64,000 bases of DNA from Agelaius tricolor (GCA_023055355.1 JALJCS010000028.1:4712418-4776417); one strand, 5' to 3'; positions 37,364 through 50,276 are shown, counted from the stretch's first letter. The notes: generated by a model from the sequence alone, not told the origin. Program-made: numbers and translations.

Positions 37364-39410
37364 TATTCTAGAAAATATTCTTGTAAAAACACACCAATAA
37401 GACCGACATGAAAAAGGCAAGGCATCCTGTTTCACTAAAACTACAGCAATTCCAGTATCCTTGCATGGCTGGCACAAACTGAAGGCAAGAGACAAGAATC
37501 TCCATGAAGATACAGCCCAGAAATGCTGAAGACAACAACTGAGGTCTGCTTTGGCCCTTGTGACAGACAGGAGGTATTGATGGTATCAGGTGGAGAACTC
37601 AGCTACTGTGAAGTCTTACAGCAGATACTGAAATTGCAGCCATGAATTTAATTTCCAGGTTTAGTCTCTACAAAAACTACACTGCTCCAGAAACAGGGAA
37701 GTCAAAAGGAAGGCTCCTGTCTGGAGCAGAAATCCTAAACTGGCACTAGCATGAGTTTGATTTTGTTTGGGATCTGAGAAATGATGTTTCATTTTGGAAC
37801 TTCATTCTCAAACTGCAATCTCTGAACTTCAATGAGTGTGTGGATGTCAGAGAAGTGCAGAGATGAGACTTTTCCATTATCCTTTTCTTCTTTCAAGATT
37901 ATCTTATGCTCAAGCCTACCTGTTCTGCTGTGTTGAAAAAAATCTGAAAATCATGTAAAGAAGGCAGAGAAGCACAATTGTATCTATATTATCACTGTAA
38001 TGTTATGGTGATTCTGTGATGCTTTCAACAACACAAAATAAAAAAACCTGCACTGCAAATATTTCTGTTATAAGAGTGAGAGTTACATTTACTAAACACA
38101 TGAGTGAGAGTTACATTTGCTAAACACATACTGACTAATGAACAGAACTGAAACCCCCCTCCTGTGGTGAAAGGAAGAACACAACACAGACAAGCAGAGA
38201 CCACAATCCTGCTGCTTTTACCTGGTCACATCTATGATGTGGTCACATAATTAACCTACCAAACAACTGGATAGAACCACACAACTGTGAAAACACAATA
38301 CAAACTGAAAATCCACAAACACTGCTGGATGAATTTTTTTTTTTTTTTTTTCAAATTTGGGCTTTTGCTGATTTTTGAAACAAGATTTCCTTCTACTTCA
38401 GAATATTTTCTTTATTTTATGATGACCATGTGCCCTATTAAAAACATTCAACTTCACACTAGAGAAACAATATGAAACTAAATTTTGATAAAGTTTTGTA
38501 ACTAAAATAACATGGTACTTTCCCCCTATCACTTATAATTTGACTTTACAACAACACATAAAAAAAACCCCAAGTCCCCACATTGCTACCTAATAAGTTT
38601 AGATTTTTTACCTCTTTTCTTTCCCCGTGAATTTGCAATTTAAATGTTCTGACAACCTAGTTGTTTGAAGAGTTGCTGGCTTAGATTCACAATTAATTTA
38701 TTTGCATCATTTAAAATACACCTCCTCCACATTAGCACAATCCTACTCCTCAGCAAGAACCAGATAAAGCAGTTTGATTCAGAACTCTATTCACTGCTTA
38801 TCTGAAGTCATTCTCAGCTGTATTTGTTGCACGTAGAGTTACTGAAAGTTACCTGCAACGGGGTCACCTAATTATGAAGCTAAAGTCAACCTGTGCCTCC
38901 TGTGGCTTTTTAAAAGCATGTTCTTCTGTTAGAAGAGAGCACAAATACTAAAAAGAACTGAAATTTGGGTAAACACAGAATTTTCTAATGCACCTTTCCA
39001 AAGAGCACTGGTGACAACCCCTTTGGCCCTTTTGAGGGACAATCATCACATGCAGGTTCCCTACTCCTGAGGAACCTCTTCAGATGGGTGTTTTATAGTG
39101 CCACAAACTCAAAGCACACAAATGTCCTCTGTCCATCTTCCACCTCCAACTAATTTAATACTAATGCTGTTCATTCCTAACACTCTTCTCCCAGCTAAGT
39201 ACTGGTTTCTTGCAAAAATTCCAAAATGCTGCTGGCATAGATCTACTAACAAATCAAGGACTTTGACCAACTTATCTTTAGTGAGATTACAGGAATGGGG
39301 GGGGGGGGGAAAGAAAGTGGGAGAGGGAAAGATACCTGCTAGTGTATTTGTGAAAGGGAGGAGAAAGGTTTTTACTGGAGCAAACAAAGAATCAGGAAGT
39401 AACAAGACAA
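37364..39410. other. Intergenic spacer between genes 3 and 4
   Basis: It holds a 28-bp tandem duplication (38074-38129), a poly(T) run (about 38333-38352) and a 13-G run (39297-39309). No gene is seen. The frame at 39098-39547 runs across the gene 4 start in another phase and is not coding. Confidence 0.55.
38074..38129. repeat. 28-bp tandem duplication
   Basis: GAGTGAGAGTTACATTT.CT plus AAACACAT occurs twice in a row with one difference. Confidence 0.95.
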
Positions 39411-39411
39411 A

Positions 39412-39418
39412 TATATAT
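39412..39418 (+). promoter_or_regulatory. Candidate TATA box of gene 4
   Basis: TATATAT lies 47-53 nt before the ATG, nearly the same distance as the TATA box of gene 1. Confidence 0.4.
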
Positions 39419-39464
39419 TGGAAAGTCAAATCAAAGACATCTCAGATCACTGCACTTCAGCAAA

Positions 39465-42400
39465 ATGGCAATTGTACTCACAGTGCTGGTGTTATTCTTA
39501 GCTGGTTTTCTTGCTGCATTTATATTGTTGGTCATAGGGGCAATTAATTTTGATTTTTCCAACTCAGAAATTCCTCCTGGAGTGACTCAGCCTGCAAAGC
39601 TCCGAATCATTCATATAATTTTAATATGCACAGCTGTGGTGGTAAGTGAACCTGGGGTGATTTTGGGGGGAAGAACAGAGAACCTGTAGATTTTAAACTT
39701 ACTACTGTGCTAGCAGCCTGCATGGCATTATGTTCTAGAGAGGAGAGCAGGGCATTGCTGTCATGCTGCATGTTTTATTGAGCTGAGTGGTGCTAAAGAA
39801 ACTTTTGCCAGAGTTCTGACACTGCACTGCTCTAATCCAGTCCTGCCCAGCTCTACCTGAGGCGGTACCTAAATGCTGCCTTAACACCAGAGTGTGAAAG
39901 TCTGACTGTGCTTCTGCCCTGACTCCAGCTGACCTAGAAATCATTGGATTTATAATGTTTATCCATGTTGGATCATTTGTATTTCCATTCTTGGCTCAGA
40001 CTATACCAGGTGTCTCTGGCCTGTGCTTTCCAGCTTTTCGTGGACATGGGGATGAGAATTCTGTATTTATTTTGAATGTGAAGTGAGAAGCTGAACATTT
40101 CAGAATTGGCTTTGGGAAGGAAAAGTTTCTGTCACACAAGTGACAAAATTAGGTAACATTGCTCAAGAGGAGCTGAAGGAATTCTTCTGCCCAAAGCACA
40201 TTTATATAACTCCTGCAGCAGCTAAGCAGGATTATTTAATGGAATGAGGGGCTCTGAGCAGCCCAGCCTCTCCAGGTGAAGCAGCCTGTAAAATATGTGG
40301 GAAGGTAATCAGTCTCCAAGAGCTGCACTCAACATCTGGTGAGCTCTGCTGACAGAGGAGCTCACTGAATCACAGCTATTTCTATGTAATGATAGGTGAT
40401 GCTCTGATGAGACATGGCATTAGACAGGAGGTAACAGAGGTTGTGCATATATTTACTAAATTCATTTAATAGAATATCTGCAAAGAGATACAAGCTATTT
40501 AAAATTTAAATAGCAAAACAAAGAGGAAAAATTTCTCTGTCATAAATATTCTAGATTATGGTCAACCATAGTAAAGAATTCCAGATATATATATTCTAAT
40601 GTTTTGGCTGCACAGAAGTTGTAATTAGAAAGAGATGACATCACTTAAGCAGCTGGAAAAGCCAGTTCTTTTTTAATCATCAATCCACTGCCCACCATAA
40701 ACCAGCATTGTATGCTGCAATGTAAGCAACACAGGGTGAAAGAAAACAAACAAGTTCAATGTAAAAGTAAAAATATCCTTGGTATTGTTCCATTCCTGCT
40801 TGGAAAATAGCAAATATAAAAGAATAGATCATTTTATCATACAACTGGAGACACTAAGACTAGTTTCTGTAAAAAATTAAAATCAATACATTGCAAAATG
40901 TCTTAGTTTCTTCAAGAAATCTTTCCTCAAGATCAGGCATGGAGAATATTAATAAAATATCTGGAATCGCTGAAAAAAAAAAGGCTTTTTGTAGATAAAT
41001 ATATTGAGAGTTATGACACTACTGACAATCCATGCAAATGTGGCTGGCTAATAAGAAATATTCATAACAGAATCTTGAGTAATATGAACTTGATCCAAAT
41101 ATTCCTAAGGACCAAAGTACTGACTGGCATGGCTGAACAATGCATTTCAAAACAGAGGATATGCCTTTCATTTATGCAAAGTTATGTTGGAGCACTAGCT
41201 CTGATTTGTATTCATTTTCTGGTACCTGGCATGAATATCCCTGTGGCACAGAGAATGAACAGAAGTTCATTCCTACTAAATATGTCAGGATCTTCTTGTC
41301 AGTGCATGGCACACATCAGTGAGACTTAGGAAATGCATCAAAAAGCAATTATCAAACTTATTCTTAACTCAGTCAACTCTACTTTGGGCAAGCGTCTGTA
41401 CTATGAAAATCAGCACCAGAATGATCATCTTTTGTTATGTTTTCACATCATTGGGGGGGAGGATAGAATAACCAGTGAAAACCAAACTTGCTTTCAATGT
41501 TGGGTAAAGAACCTGCTGAGGAAGCAGAGGATCCTATCTCCCCAGTCTGTTAATGTTGCACTGTTTGGGGTTCTGTTCTTCGTTCATGTAACTCTCTCAT
41601 AACCCCTCCTGATGCTGCTGTAACTTGTTCAGTTTTCTCCTCTACCTGTACAATACTCCATTAGTTTATTACTGCCCTAAAAACACCTGACTTAGGCACT
41701 GTGAGTTCACTGTCCACACAGTTCCTTTCCTTTGGAAAACACAGGGTCTCTTGAGTGAGCTCTCTGTTCTCTTTGCCTTTGAACAGGGGAAGATTTTGGA
41801 AAACTTTGGCATCTGCACTCAGGTGAGCTTTGTGCGGTACGTGCAAGGAAGAAAAACCCTGGGGGCAGACCCAAAGCTCTTCATCAAGGATCTGTGGTTT
41901 GAGAAAGTGCCTGTAAGGATTTACCAGCCTAAGGCTCCATCTGCCAGCCAAAGGAGAGGAGTTTTATTTTTTCATGGAGGAGGATGGGTATTTGGAAGTA
42001 TTGGTAAGATATCTACCACAAATATTTCACTTAAAGAAATACATACTTCATAAAAAGTAAAGTTGGTTGTTTCTTGATCTGTAGCAGTTGCAAACTTTGA
42101 ATATAACCACAGGTTCAATCTCATAATTCTTGCTGCCAGAAGAAGGCATCTGCCATGGATCATATGATTTTTCTTACAGGAAAATGATATGAGGGGAAAA
42201 AATACTGAAATAGGAGGATGAGAAGGTATAAAAGAACTGAGGAGTTTTGTAGGAAACAGCAGGGAAAAGTAGAAAGCATTTCCTTCTTGCAATTCTTTGA
42301 TTTCTCCAATAGATAACATCTCTTCTCTGGAGAGAAAATGCACCCCAAACTAAACCCAAACCCCACCAAATCTCTTTCAGAGACCCACGAAGAGCTGTGC

Positions 42401-43941
42401 CGCTTTATTGCCAGAGAAAGTGAATCTGTGGTTGTATCTGTGGGGTGAGTTTTTGCTCCTGCTGATTCTGAGAGATTATTTCCTACAGTGTAAATATCAC
42501 CTCCTGTCCCCTCAGCCATAGCAACAATCTCCCTCAGAGAAATGTCTGTGGGGGACTTCTCAAGTATGTGATTTACAACTTCATTTGCTGTTTGGAGACA
42601 CTGAAAACTCACTTGGGCTGTTTTCACTGTCTGATTACATCACAAATTACAATTTGGGATATCTAGCTGGAAAATGAAGTTTTGAACCAATATTTTCAAA
42701 TTCCAAATTCAAAACTGATTGTAAACAGATTGTAAGCTATGTGATCTCCTTAACACTTATTCAAGGAAGGCCTGCTTGATGCTTAGAGAAGCACAGTGTG
42801 AATGACAAGCTAATACATTATCAAAATACTGGCATAATAGTTCAGATAACAAGGATATGTAACAAAGATACAAACCAGAAGTCTTTTGTGTCCAACCTAT
42901 TAAAAACTATTAAAAACTGAAGCAGAAAGTAACTAAATGATTTTCAATAAAACCTACATTTGTTGTTAAAGACCTAAGAGACATCATAAACAGATTATAT
43001 CATAACAAAATAATCTGCACCACCTAATCTTATTGATGGCAATCCTATGGAGAGGAGACAAGTAAAACCCTGCAGAAATCAGGGCGCTCCTGGTTGCAGG
43101 AACCAGGACTTCAGCAATCATTTAAAACTCATAATTCCTTCTGTTACACTTGTCCCTGTGTCCCAGGTACCGTTTGGCCCCTGAGCACAAATACCCCGCT
43201 GCCTACGAGGACTGTCTGAGCGCCAGCCAGCACTTCCTGCAGCACCTGCAGCACTACGGCGTGGATCCTGCCCGGGTCACTGTCTGTGGGGACAGTGCTG
43301 GGGGCAACCTGGCAGCTGCTGTCAGCCAGACCCTGGCAGGCAGGTCAGACCTGCCCAGGCTCCGTGCTCAGATCCTCATCTACCCAGGCCTTCAGGCCCT
43401 GGACTTCAATTTACCATCCTACCAACAGAATCGGGGAGTCCCTCTGCTCTTCCGGGAACGAGCTGCTTTCTACATGTTGCAGTATCTGAATGGAAATGCA
43501 ACAAAGCTGGAAGAGGTCTTGGAAGGTTCCCATATTCCTCCAGATATTAAATTAAAATATCAAAAGTGGGTGAGTCCAGACAACATCCCTAAGGAATTTA
43601 AGGTCAGAGGCTACAAACCACGTGTGCTACTTGACTGCACGACTGAAGTTTTTGAGACAGTGAAGAGATTCTGTGAGCCCACACTGTGCCCACTGCTGGC
43701 TGAAGACACAATCATCCAGCAGCTGCCAGAATCTTTCATCCTGACCTGCGAGTACGACGTGCTGAGGGACGATGGCTTGTTGTACAAGAAGAGGCTGGAG
43801 GACAATGGGGTTCAAGTGACCTGGTACCACCTTGAGGATGGATTCCATGGGATCATAAACTCATTTAATAGTGGCTGGTTGTCATTTCCAGCAGGAAAAA
43901 GGGGCCTTGACAGCATTGTGAATTTTCTAAGAAGCTTATAG
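39465..43941 (+). CDS. AADACL4: AADACL4-like gene 4: arylacetamide deacetylase-like serine esterase, 410 aa, four exons
   Basis: Exons join 39465-39641, 41787-42003, 42381-42444 and 43167-43941 (1233 nt, open to TAG). ATG 39465 opens the anchor (about residues 3-27), followed by EIPPGVTQPAKLRI. The oxyanion motif is the canonical HGGGW (122-126). Ser196 is in GDSAGG, Asp350 in CEYDVLRDDG and His380 in GFHGII. A possible N-glycosylation sequon, NAT, lies in the variable segment (LNGNATKLEE). The first 282 nt of exon 4 are identical to those of genes 5 and 6. The block around Asp and His is identical to gene 5 apart from one base. The segment between the blocks differs (for example KPRVLLDCTTEVFETVKRF). 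Family knowledge predicts a luminal ER esterase. Intron 2 is only 377 nt. Confidence 0.93.
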
Positions 43942-44605
43942 AAACATTTTTCTTTGTTTCTGTAAGAACTGCCAAATTTCTGTGGTCTTTTATGCTTCTA
44001 AATTCCATATAAGATGTTCATATAGGACAATTTATTAATAAGCATTTATGCCAGTGTGATCACCATAAAAGACATTTCAAGAATAGTTTCTTTTAGTGCT
44101 GTTTGAAGTAGTCCATGTGCAGTCTGCCTATTTTCATCATCTGTTTGGACTAGACACTTGTCCAGTACAAGTGCTGCTCTCTCAGTACATAGAAAAGATG
44201 CAGTAAAATTTTAAGCCAATATCTGGTCTGACCTGGTTTATTCAATTACAGTCAATGATTTCATTCTTCCTAGAAGTGTGTGTTTTGGCAAAGGAGAAAG
44301 ACACTGACACTACAGTGCTACAATGCACAGCCTGTACTCTCTGCTACATACAGCACCTGAGGTTAAGAGTCCCAGTTTGAAGAAGATGTCTGTTGGCTAG
44401 GTAACCAGTATTTTATACTCAAAAAAATGAAGTCACATTAGCTAACTTGCCTTTTAGAAATGCAACTGTTCCCAACAGAAATACTCCATTGACAGCTTTG
44501 TTTAAGTTACAATGGGAATTGTAATGGGAAAAATGCTTTAAGTGTTTTCTTATGTTTATCAAACATACATGCATGCTGAAAAACTTGTTCTTGTGCTTGA
44601 ATAGA

Positions 44606-44705
44606 TTCCTAGAATCACAGAATGGTTTGGGTAAGAAGGAACATTAAAGCTCATCTCATTCCAAAGGGACACCTGGTCTAGCCAAGGCTGCTTCAAGCCT
44701 CAAAT
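44606..44705 (-). mobile_element. CR1 LINE fragment between genes 4 and 5
   Basis: AGAATCACAGAATGGTTTGG and then CATTAAAGCTCATCTCATTC is a reverse-complement CR1 3' end. The rest of 43942-45240 shows no other feature and no clear AATAAA close to gene 4. Confidence 0.85.
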
Positions 44706-45244
44706 AATCTAACAACAATATAGGACTGATGCATTCACTTTTGCAGAGCCTGTTACTTACCTTTTGCCCCCCAACCCTCCCTTCTTCCCATTTTCTTTTC
44801 TAGAAGTCCCTGTTAAAGGTATGTATTCCAAACCATGTAAAGCATGCCCACGATGCAGGAAGTGAATGTCCTGGCTGCAGATCAGCTGCAAGGGATATTT
44901 TAATCTCCACATTCACTGGCTCTCTGTCATAGACTAGAACTTCATTCAGGAATCAGCTGCAGTCTCTGAGCATTCACTGTTATCATCCGCAATCCAAGAA
45001 TTCCGTATTTAATACCAGACCCTTTATCAGTCCCACAATTACCATAAAGATAAACAGGAAATTAAACACATTGACTCTTCTCCAATGTGATACCTGCTGG
45101 CACATTGCAAAACATTTCCAAGGACTTTAAAGTGAGCAACATCTGAGAGATCTCTTGCAACTGGGACTGCTCCAGGCCTTGCTGTTACCTGAAAAAGCCA
45201 ATTCAAAGATAGGTGTGAAGACACATCACCTCTGGACACATGAA

Positions 45245-48200
45245 ATGGCATTTTTTTATCTAGTGCCAGTGATACTGCTAGTGATTTTTGTTGCTTCATT
45301 CATATCAGCAATCATAAGAACAATTCAAACTGAGTATGCCAATTGCAGCATCCCTCCTGGAGTGAACAATCCCGGAAAACTTCGACTTATTGTTGCTGTT
45401 TTGATTGTTACATCTACTCTGGTGAGTAACTCTGCTGCAACTTCTGTGAGAAACCTTGTTAGATGTTAATTTCATTCTACGTGAATTAAATTAGTTGTTA
45501 GATGTTGTTAGATGTTAATTTCATTCTACGTGTAAATATCAGAATCCTGCCAGCTCTATCAAGGCTTAAATGATGGCTTTTCTCTTCTGGGGGCTGACTT
45601 GAGAGGACAGTATTTGGAAAATGATTTCTGTTAGACCTCAGTCAGATTTTCCCTATTATGTAAGGATTAAGTCAACCATTAGAGCCCAAGCTTTATCAGC
45701 TGAGCTTCCCTAATTAAATTTAAAATTAAATATTTATAAAAAGTGAGATTGTTTTGATTTCCACTTTAGCTAAGCACACATGATGTTCTTAGGCCATTCT
45801 TGGGACTTTCCAGCAACGTGGGAGGCTGGGTAATGGAAGTACCAGTAATGGGAGACTGGATGCTTTTAAAGGAGACAAACCCAGAAACCCCAGAAACTTT
45901 AGAGGGATGAGAGACACTTGGGAGCACTGGCAAGGCCTCCCTCAGCAGGAGCCCCTTCACCAAACACCCATCACTCTCCAGGAGCCCCATCACCAATTCC
46001 CTTCACTCTCAAGGAGCCCCTTCACCAACCACCCTTCACTCTCCAGGAGCCCCTTCACCAACCACCCTTCACTCTCCAGGAGCCCCTTCACCAATTTCCA
46101 TTGCTCTCCAGGAGCCCCTTCACCAAACACCCTTCACTCTTAAGGAGCCCCTTCACCAATTCCCTTCCCTCTCAAGGAGCCCCATACCAACCACCCTTCA
46201 CTCTCCAGGAGCCCCGACACCAATTCCCCTCACCAGGTGTCCCTTCAATGAGTGTCCCTCACCAGCTGCCCCTCACTATTTGCCTGTCACCAGTTGCCAC
46301 TCTCCAATTGCCCTTCTCCAGGTGCCCCTCACCAGCTGCCCCTCACCAGCTGCTCCTCACACGGTTCTCCCTTTTCCTGGTGCCCCTCACCATTTGCCCC
46401 TCAGCATCTGCCCCTCACCATTTGCCCCTCACCAGTTGCCCTTCTCCAGTTGCCCTTCTCCAGCTGCCCCTCACCGGCTGCCCCTCACACTGTTCTCCCT
46501 TCTCCTGCTTCCCCCTCCCCGGCTGCCCCCTCAGGGCTGTCCGTGCGCGTTCTCCCCTCATCTCACCCTGGCTATCCTCGCTCTCTCCTAACAGGGCAGG
46601 ATTTTTGAGAAGATAGAGCTGTGCAGCAGCCTGGCCATCAAGCGCCTCGTGTTCTCCGGGCGGAGGCCGGCCCCGGCCCCGGGGGTGCGGCAGGAGGAGG
46701 CGCGGCTCGGGCGGGTGCCCGTGCGGCTGTACCGGCCCCGCGGGCCCTCCGCGCACCCGCGGCCGGCCGTGCTGCTGTTCCACGGCGGCGGCTGGATCTG
46801 CTGCAGCCTCGGTACGGCCCCAGCCCGGCTCTGCCGCCGGCCCACTGTCCCTGTTAGCCAGGCGGCCATTGCTTTAGTGTACGCCGTGCGTTTGTGGCCG
46901 ACAGAATTCCGGCCTCAACACTGACGCTGATGCAAAACTTTTTCGCTGGTTTACATACTTTCAGCAAGCAAAGATATTGATGTCCGTTTGTTCTAAATTA
47001 CTTAATTCTCTTTCATGAATTGGTATTCTGTCCTCTTTAGTCTTTTTATTGTATTTTCCCTCTGGTAGGGATTTTCCAACATATTCTTGTTAGCTGCTGC
47101 TTCAGCTGGATCTGCTGCAGCTTCGGTACAGCCCGGGCCCAGCTCCGCCACCTCAGCACCCTGGCACTGTCCCTGTTAGCCAGGAGGGCGTTGCTTTAGC
47201 ATAAATTACTTAATTCTCTTTCATGAATTGGTATTCTGTCTTCTTTAGTCTTTTTAGTGTATTTTTCCTCTGGTAGGGATTTTCCAACATAGTTCTGTTA
47301 GCTGCTGCTTCGTCTGGATCTGCTGCAGCCTCGGTACGGCCCCGGGCCCGACTCCGCTGCCGGCCCACTGTCCCCGTTAGCCAGGCGGGCGTTGCTTTAG
47401 CAAAAACTACTTAATTCTCTTTCATGAATTGGTATTCTATCATTTTTAGTCTTTTTAGTGTATTTTTCCACTGGTAGGGATTTTTTGTTAGCTGGTGCTT
47501 CAGCTGGATCCGTTGCAGCCTCAGTACAGCCCGGGCCCACCTCCGCCGCCACAGCACCCCGGCACTGTCCCTGTTAGCCAGGCGGGCGTTGCTTTAGCAT
47601 AAATGACTTAATTCTCTTTCGTGAATTGGTATTCTGTCCTCTTTAGTCTTTTTAGTGTATTTTCCCTCTGGTAGGGATTTTCCAACATACTTTTGTTAGC
47701 TGCTGCCTTATGTTCTGGTTTCTATGAAATGGCCTTGTAGTCCATAAATTCTGCCCTTCTTGTATCCAATTTCAACAATACATACCCTCTCCCAGACCTT
47801 GTTCTTTGAAGCATATCAAGGTTAGTTCGGCAAAACTTTCAAAAGCTTCAGTGGTTTTCCCAATCAAGTCAACAATGATAGTTTGTATAAAGAAAGTTAG
47901 CTACATGCTGCCTAAAAGTGATTTAAGATAGCACACTGCTTATAATTAATATACTGGTTATGATTAATTGAAACAATAATTTAAAATTTATTAGAAAAGT
48001 TATATAACCTCCAGCTGCTGGAAGGCTGAACTCTGGCTGGGCTTTCCCATCCAGCGCTGCAAAGGGAGGTGGCAGCAGGGGGAGAGGGGAGAGGGATGAA
48101 GGGAACTGGACCATTTGTGGGCAGTAAAGCATCCTTTGATGTGTTTCAGATTCCCATGAAAGGATCTGCCAGTACATTGCCGAGGAGAGCGGCGCGCTGG

Positions 48201-50276
48201 TGGTGTCTGTGGGGTGAGTTAAGCCAGCTGCCCCAGAGAAGCCTTTTTGCCTCTTGCTACCCCTCAGCACTGCAGGGATGTGCAACTGGTGGGAATGCTC
48301 CTCATCAGGACCTGGACACCATGATCCTCATGGGTCCCTTCCAAGTCAGCATTTTCTATGATTTTCCCAGGATCCCAGGTGTCCAGACAGAATTGCAATG
48401 TGGCTGTTTGTTTTTCATTTCTCTCCCTGCTGCATCAGCTAACAGTGCAGACACAGCCCACAGTAAGGTCCATGTGTGTCCCAACATGCTGGCAGCACAC
48501 AAAACCAAGGAATGCTTTCCAGAAGAGAGTTCTAATGTGTTGAGAAATGACTAATAAACTGACTCGGAAGGTGACAAACCATTTAAATAGGTGTAATTAC
48601 TTTGTGAAATTCAAGGAACTTTCTAACAGTGAGAATCAAATGCTAGTAAGTAATAATACTACTAATTAGTACTATCAATACCAGTAATACTGAAAAATAT
48701 AACTGTCCCAGTTATTTAAATAAAGAAAAAATAATTATAGAAATGAAATATCCTAAGAAACAGTGAGGTTAAATTGATTAAATTAGTTATTCCACAAACC
48801 AGAAGCAGTCTACACTAGAAGAAAAAAATGAAGGTACATCACTTAATTTGTGATCAGGGCTGCTCTCAGAATATCCCTACCACACTATGTTCTTGCAGCC
48901 CCATCCTATGGCTCTCACTTCTCTGTGATTACTCACTGGACAAATATATGTTTAATGGATTAAAATACCTTCATGAGATTTTTTTTTCTGAGGGAAAAAT
49001 TAGTGCAACACAGGGAGAGCCAGGATGCTGTAGAAATTTTGTATTTACACTTACGACATTTCCTTCAGTTACTTTTGTATGGTGGTGTTCGCAGGGGTCT
49101 TAGGATGAGGGAAGAGATGAGAATCTTGACTTTATGTTTCAGAAGGCTGATTTATTATTTTACCATATATATTATATTTTAAAAAATGATATACTAAAAC
49201 TATACTAAAAGAATAGAAGAAAGGATTTCATCAGAAGGTTTGAAAGGAAAGGAATGGAATGACAATAAAATCTTGTGACTGACCAGAGAGTCTGAGACAG
49301 CTGAACTGTGATTGGCCAGTAATTAAAAACAACTACATGAAACCAATCAAAGATGCACCTGTTGCACTTCACAGACGCAGATAATTATTGTTTACATTTC
49401 GTTTCTGAGGCTTCTCAGCTTCTTAGGAGAAAAGATCTTAGCAAAAGGATTTTTCATAAAATACGTCTGTGACACTTTTGCTGTTTCTGTTCGTGTCCCA
49501 GGTACCGTTTGGCCCCTGAGCACAAATACCCCGCTGCCTACGAGGACTGTCTGAGCGCCAGCCAGCACTTCCTGCAGCACCTGCAGCACTACGGCGTGGA
49601 TCCTGCCCGGGTCACTGTCTGTGGGGACAGTGCTGGGGGCAACCTGGCAGCTGCTGTCAGCCAGACCCTGGCAGGCAGGTCAGACCTGCCCAGGCTCCGT
49701 GCTCAGATCCTCATCTACCCAGGCCTTCAGGCCCTGGACTTCAATTTACCATCCTACCAACAGAATCGGGGAGTCCCTCTGCTGTTCCAGGAACGAGCTG
49801 TTTACTATTCTTTGCAGTATGTACAAGGGGACACATCAAATCTGGAAGAGGTCTTGGAGGGCTCTCATATTCCCCCAGACATGAGGCTGAAGTATCAAAA
49901 GTGGGTGAGTCCAGACATCATCCCTGAGGAATTTAAGGTCAGAGGCTACAAACCACACAAGCCCTCTGAGTTCAAGCCTGGAGTTTTTGAGAAAGTGAAA
50001 AGGCTCCGTGAGCCCACGCTATGCCCACTGCTGGCTGAAGACACAATCATCCAGCAGCTGCCAGAATCTTTCATCCTGACCTGCGAGTACGACGTGCTGA
50101 GGGACGATGGCTTGTTGTACAAGAAGAGGCTGGAGGACAATGGGGTTCGAGTGACCTGGTACCACCTTGAGGATGGATTCCATGGGATCATAAACTTATT
50201 TGATTATTGTGGTTTGTCATTTCCATCTGGGAAAAGTGGATTGGACAGGGTTGTTGAATTTATAAAAGGCTTGTGA
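45245..50276 (+). CDS. AADACL4: AADACL4-like gene 5: arylacetamide deacetylase-like serine esterase with GC-rich exon 2, 410 aa
   Basis: Exons join 45245-45421, 46595-46811, 48150-48213 and 49502-50276 (1233 nt, open to TGA). An upstream in-frame CTG/ATG extension to 45155 exists, but ATG 45245 begins the anchor MAFFYLVPVILLVIF directly and matches the paralogues. SIPPGVNNPGKLRL follows. Exon 2 keeps the family length exactly but is very GC-rich: its middle reads Arg/Pro/Ala/Gly where others have Lys/Asp/Phe, ending in HGGGWICCSL (HGGGW 122-126). Ser196 (GDSAGG), Asp350 and His380 are present. Minisatellites fill intron 1, and a 190-314-bp repeat that starts inside exon 2 and includes the splice donor runs into intron 2. 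Exon 4 has the gene-conversion blocks shared with genes 4 and 6. Because the frame is intact, I call it functional. Short-read assembly errors in the GC-rich part remain possible. Confidence 0.88.
45470..45540. repeat. Local duplication just after exon 1 of gene 5
   Basis: TTAGATGTTAATTTCATTCT plus ACGTG occurs twice within 70 bp in intron 1. Confidence 0.9.
45839..45970. repeat. Duplicated 130-bp segment, copy A (intron 1 of gene 5)
   Basis: It is closely similar to 51374-51504. Shared landmarks are GACTGGATGCTTTTAAAGGA, GGGAGCACTGGCAAGGCCTC and CCTCAGCAGGAGCCCCTTCA. Its 3' end is the first unit of the minisatellite that follows. Confidence 0.92.
45945..46240. repeat. 33-bp minisatellite in intron 1 of gene 5
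   Basis: About nine imperfect units of AGGAGCCCCTTCACCAACCA followed by CCCTTCACTCTCC. It gives long stop-free frames on the plus strand that are not genes. Confidence 0.93.
46245..46530. repeat. Roughly 15-bp minisatellite next to exon 2 of gene 5
   Basis: Units near CAGCTGCCCCTCACC vary (CATTTGCCCCTCACC, CAGTTGCCCTTCTC). The array ends about 65 bp before the exon 2 acceptor and forms an unusually C-rich pyrimidine approach to it. Confidence 0.9.
46791..47706. repeat. Tandem repeat including the exon 2 end and splice donor of gene 5
   Basis: Copies of GCTGGATCTGCTGCAGC, starting inside exon 2, occur at 46791, 47105, 47313 and 47503 (spacings 314, 208, 190). Each is followed by a donor-like GGTAC or AGTAC (GT at 46812, 47126, 47334, 47524), a GC-rich stretch and CTGTTAGCCAGGCGGGCGTT or a close form. 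An AT-rich half follows, with AATTCTCTTTCATGAATTGG and CTGGTAGGGATTTTCC. The first interval carries about 110 bp of extra unique sequence. The last copy fades out at about 47706. Confidence 0.93.
48310..48366 (+). mobile_element. CR1 LINE 3'-end fragment, intron 3 of gene 5
   Basis: CATGATCCTCATGGGTCCCT, then TTCCAAGTCAGCATTTTC, then TATGATTTT resembles the CR1 3' terminus. The 5' limit is unclear. Confidence 0.6.

Noticed and set aside
39098..39547. 149-aa frame overlapping the start of gene 4
   Set aside because: It is out of phase with exon 1 of gene 4, crosses a poly(G) run and has no recognisable domain.
45155..45244. 30-residue N-terminal extension of gene 5
   Set aside because: It begins at a non-ATG codon and would place charged residues before the anchor, unlike all paralogues.
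45918..46616. 232-aa Pro/Ser-rich frame running into exon 2 of gene 5
   Set aside because: It is in a different phase from exon 2 and is a product of the 33-bp and 15-bp arrays.
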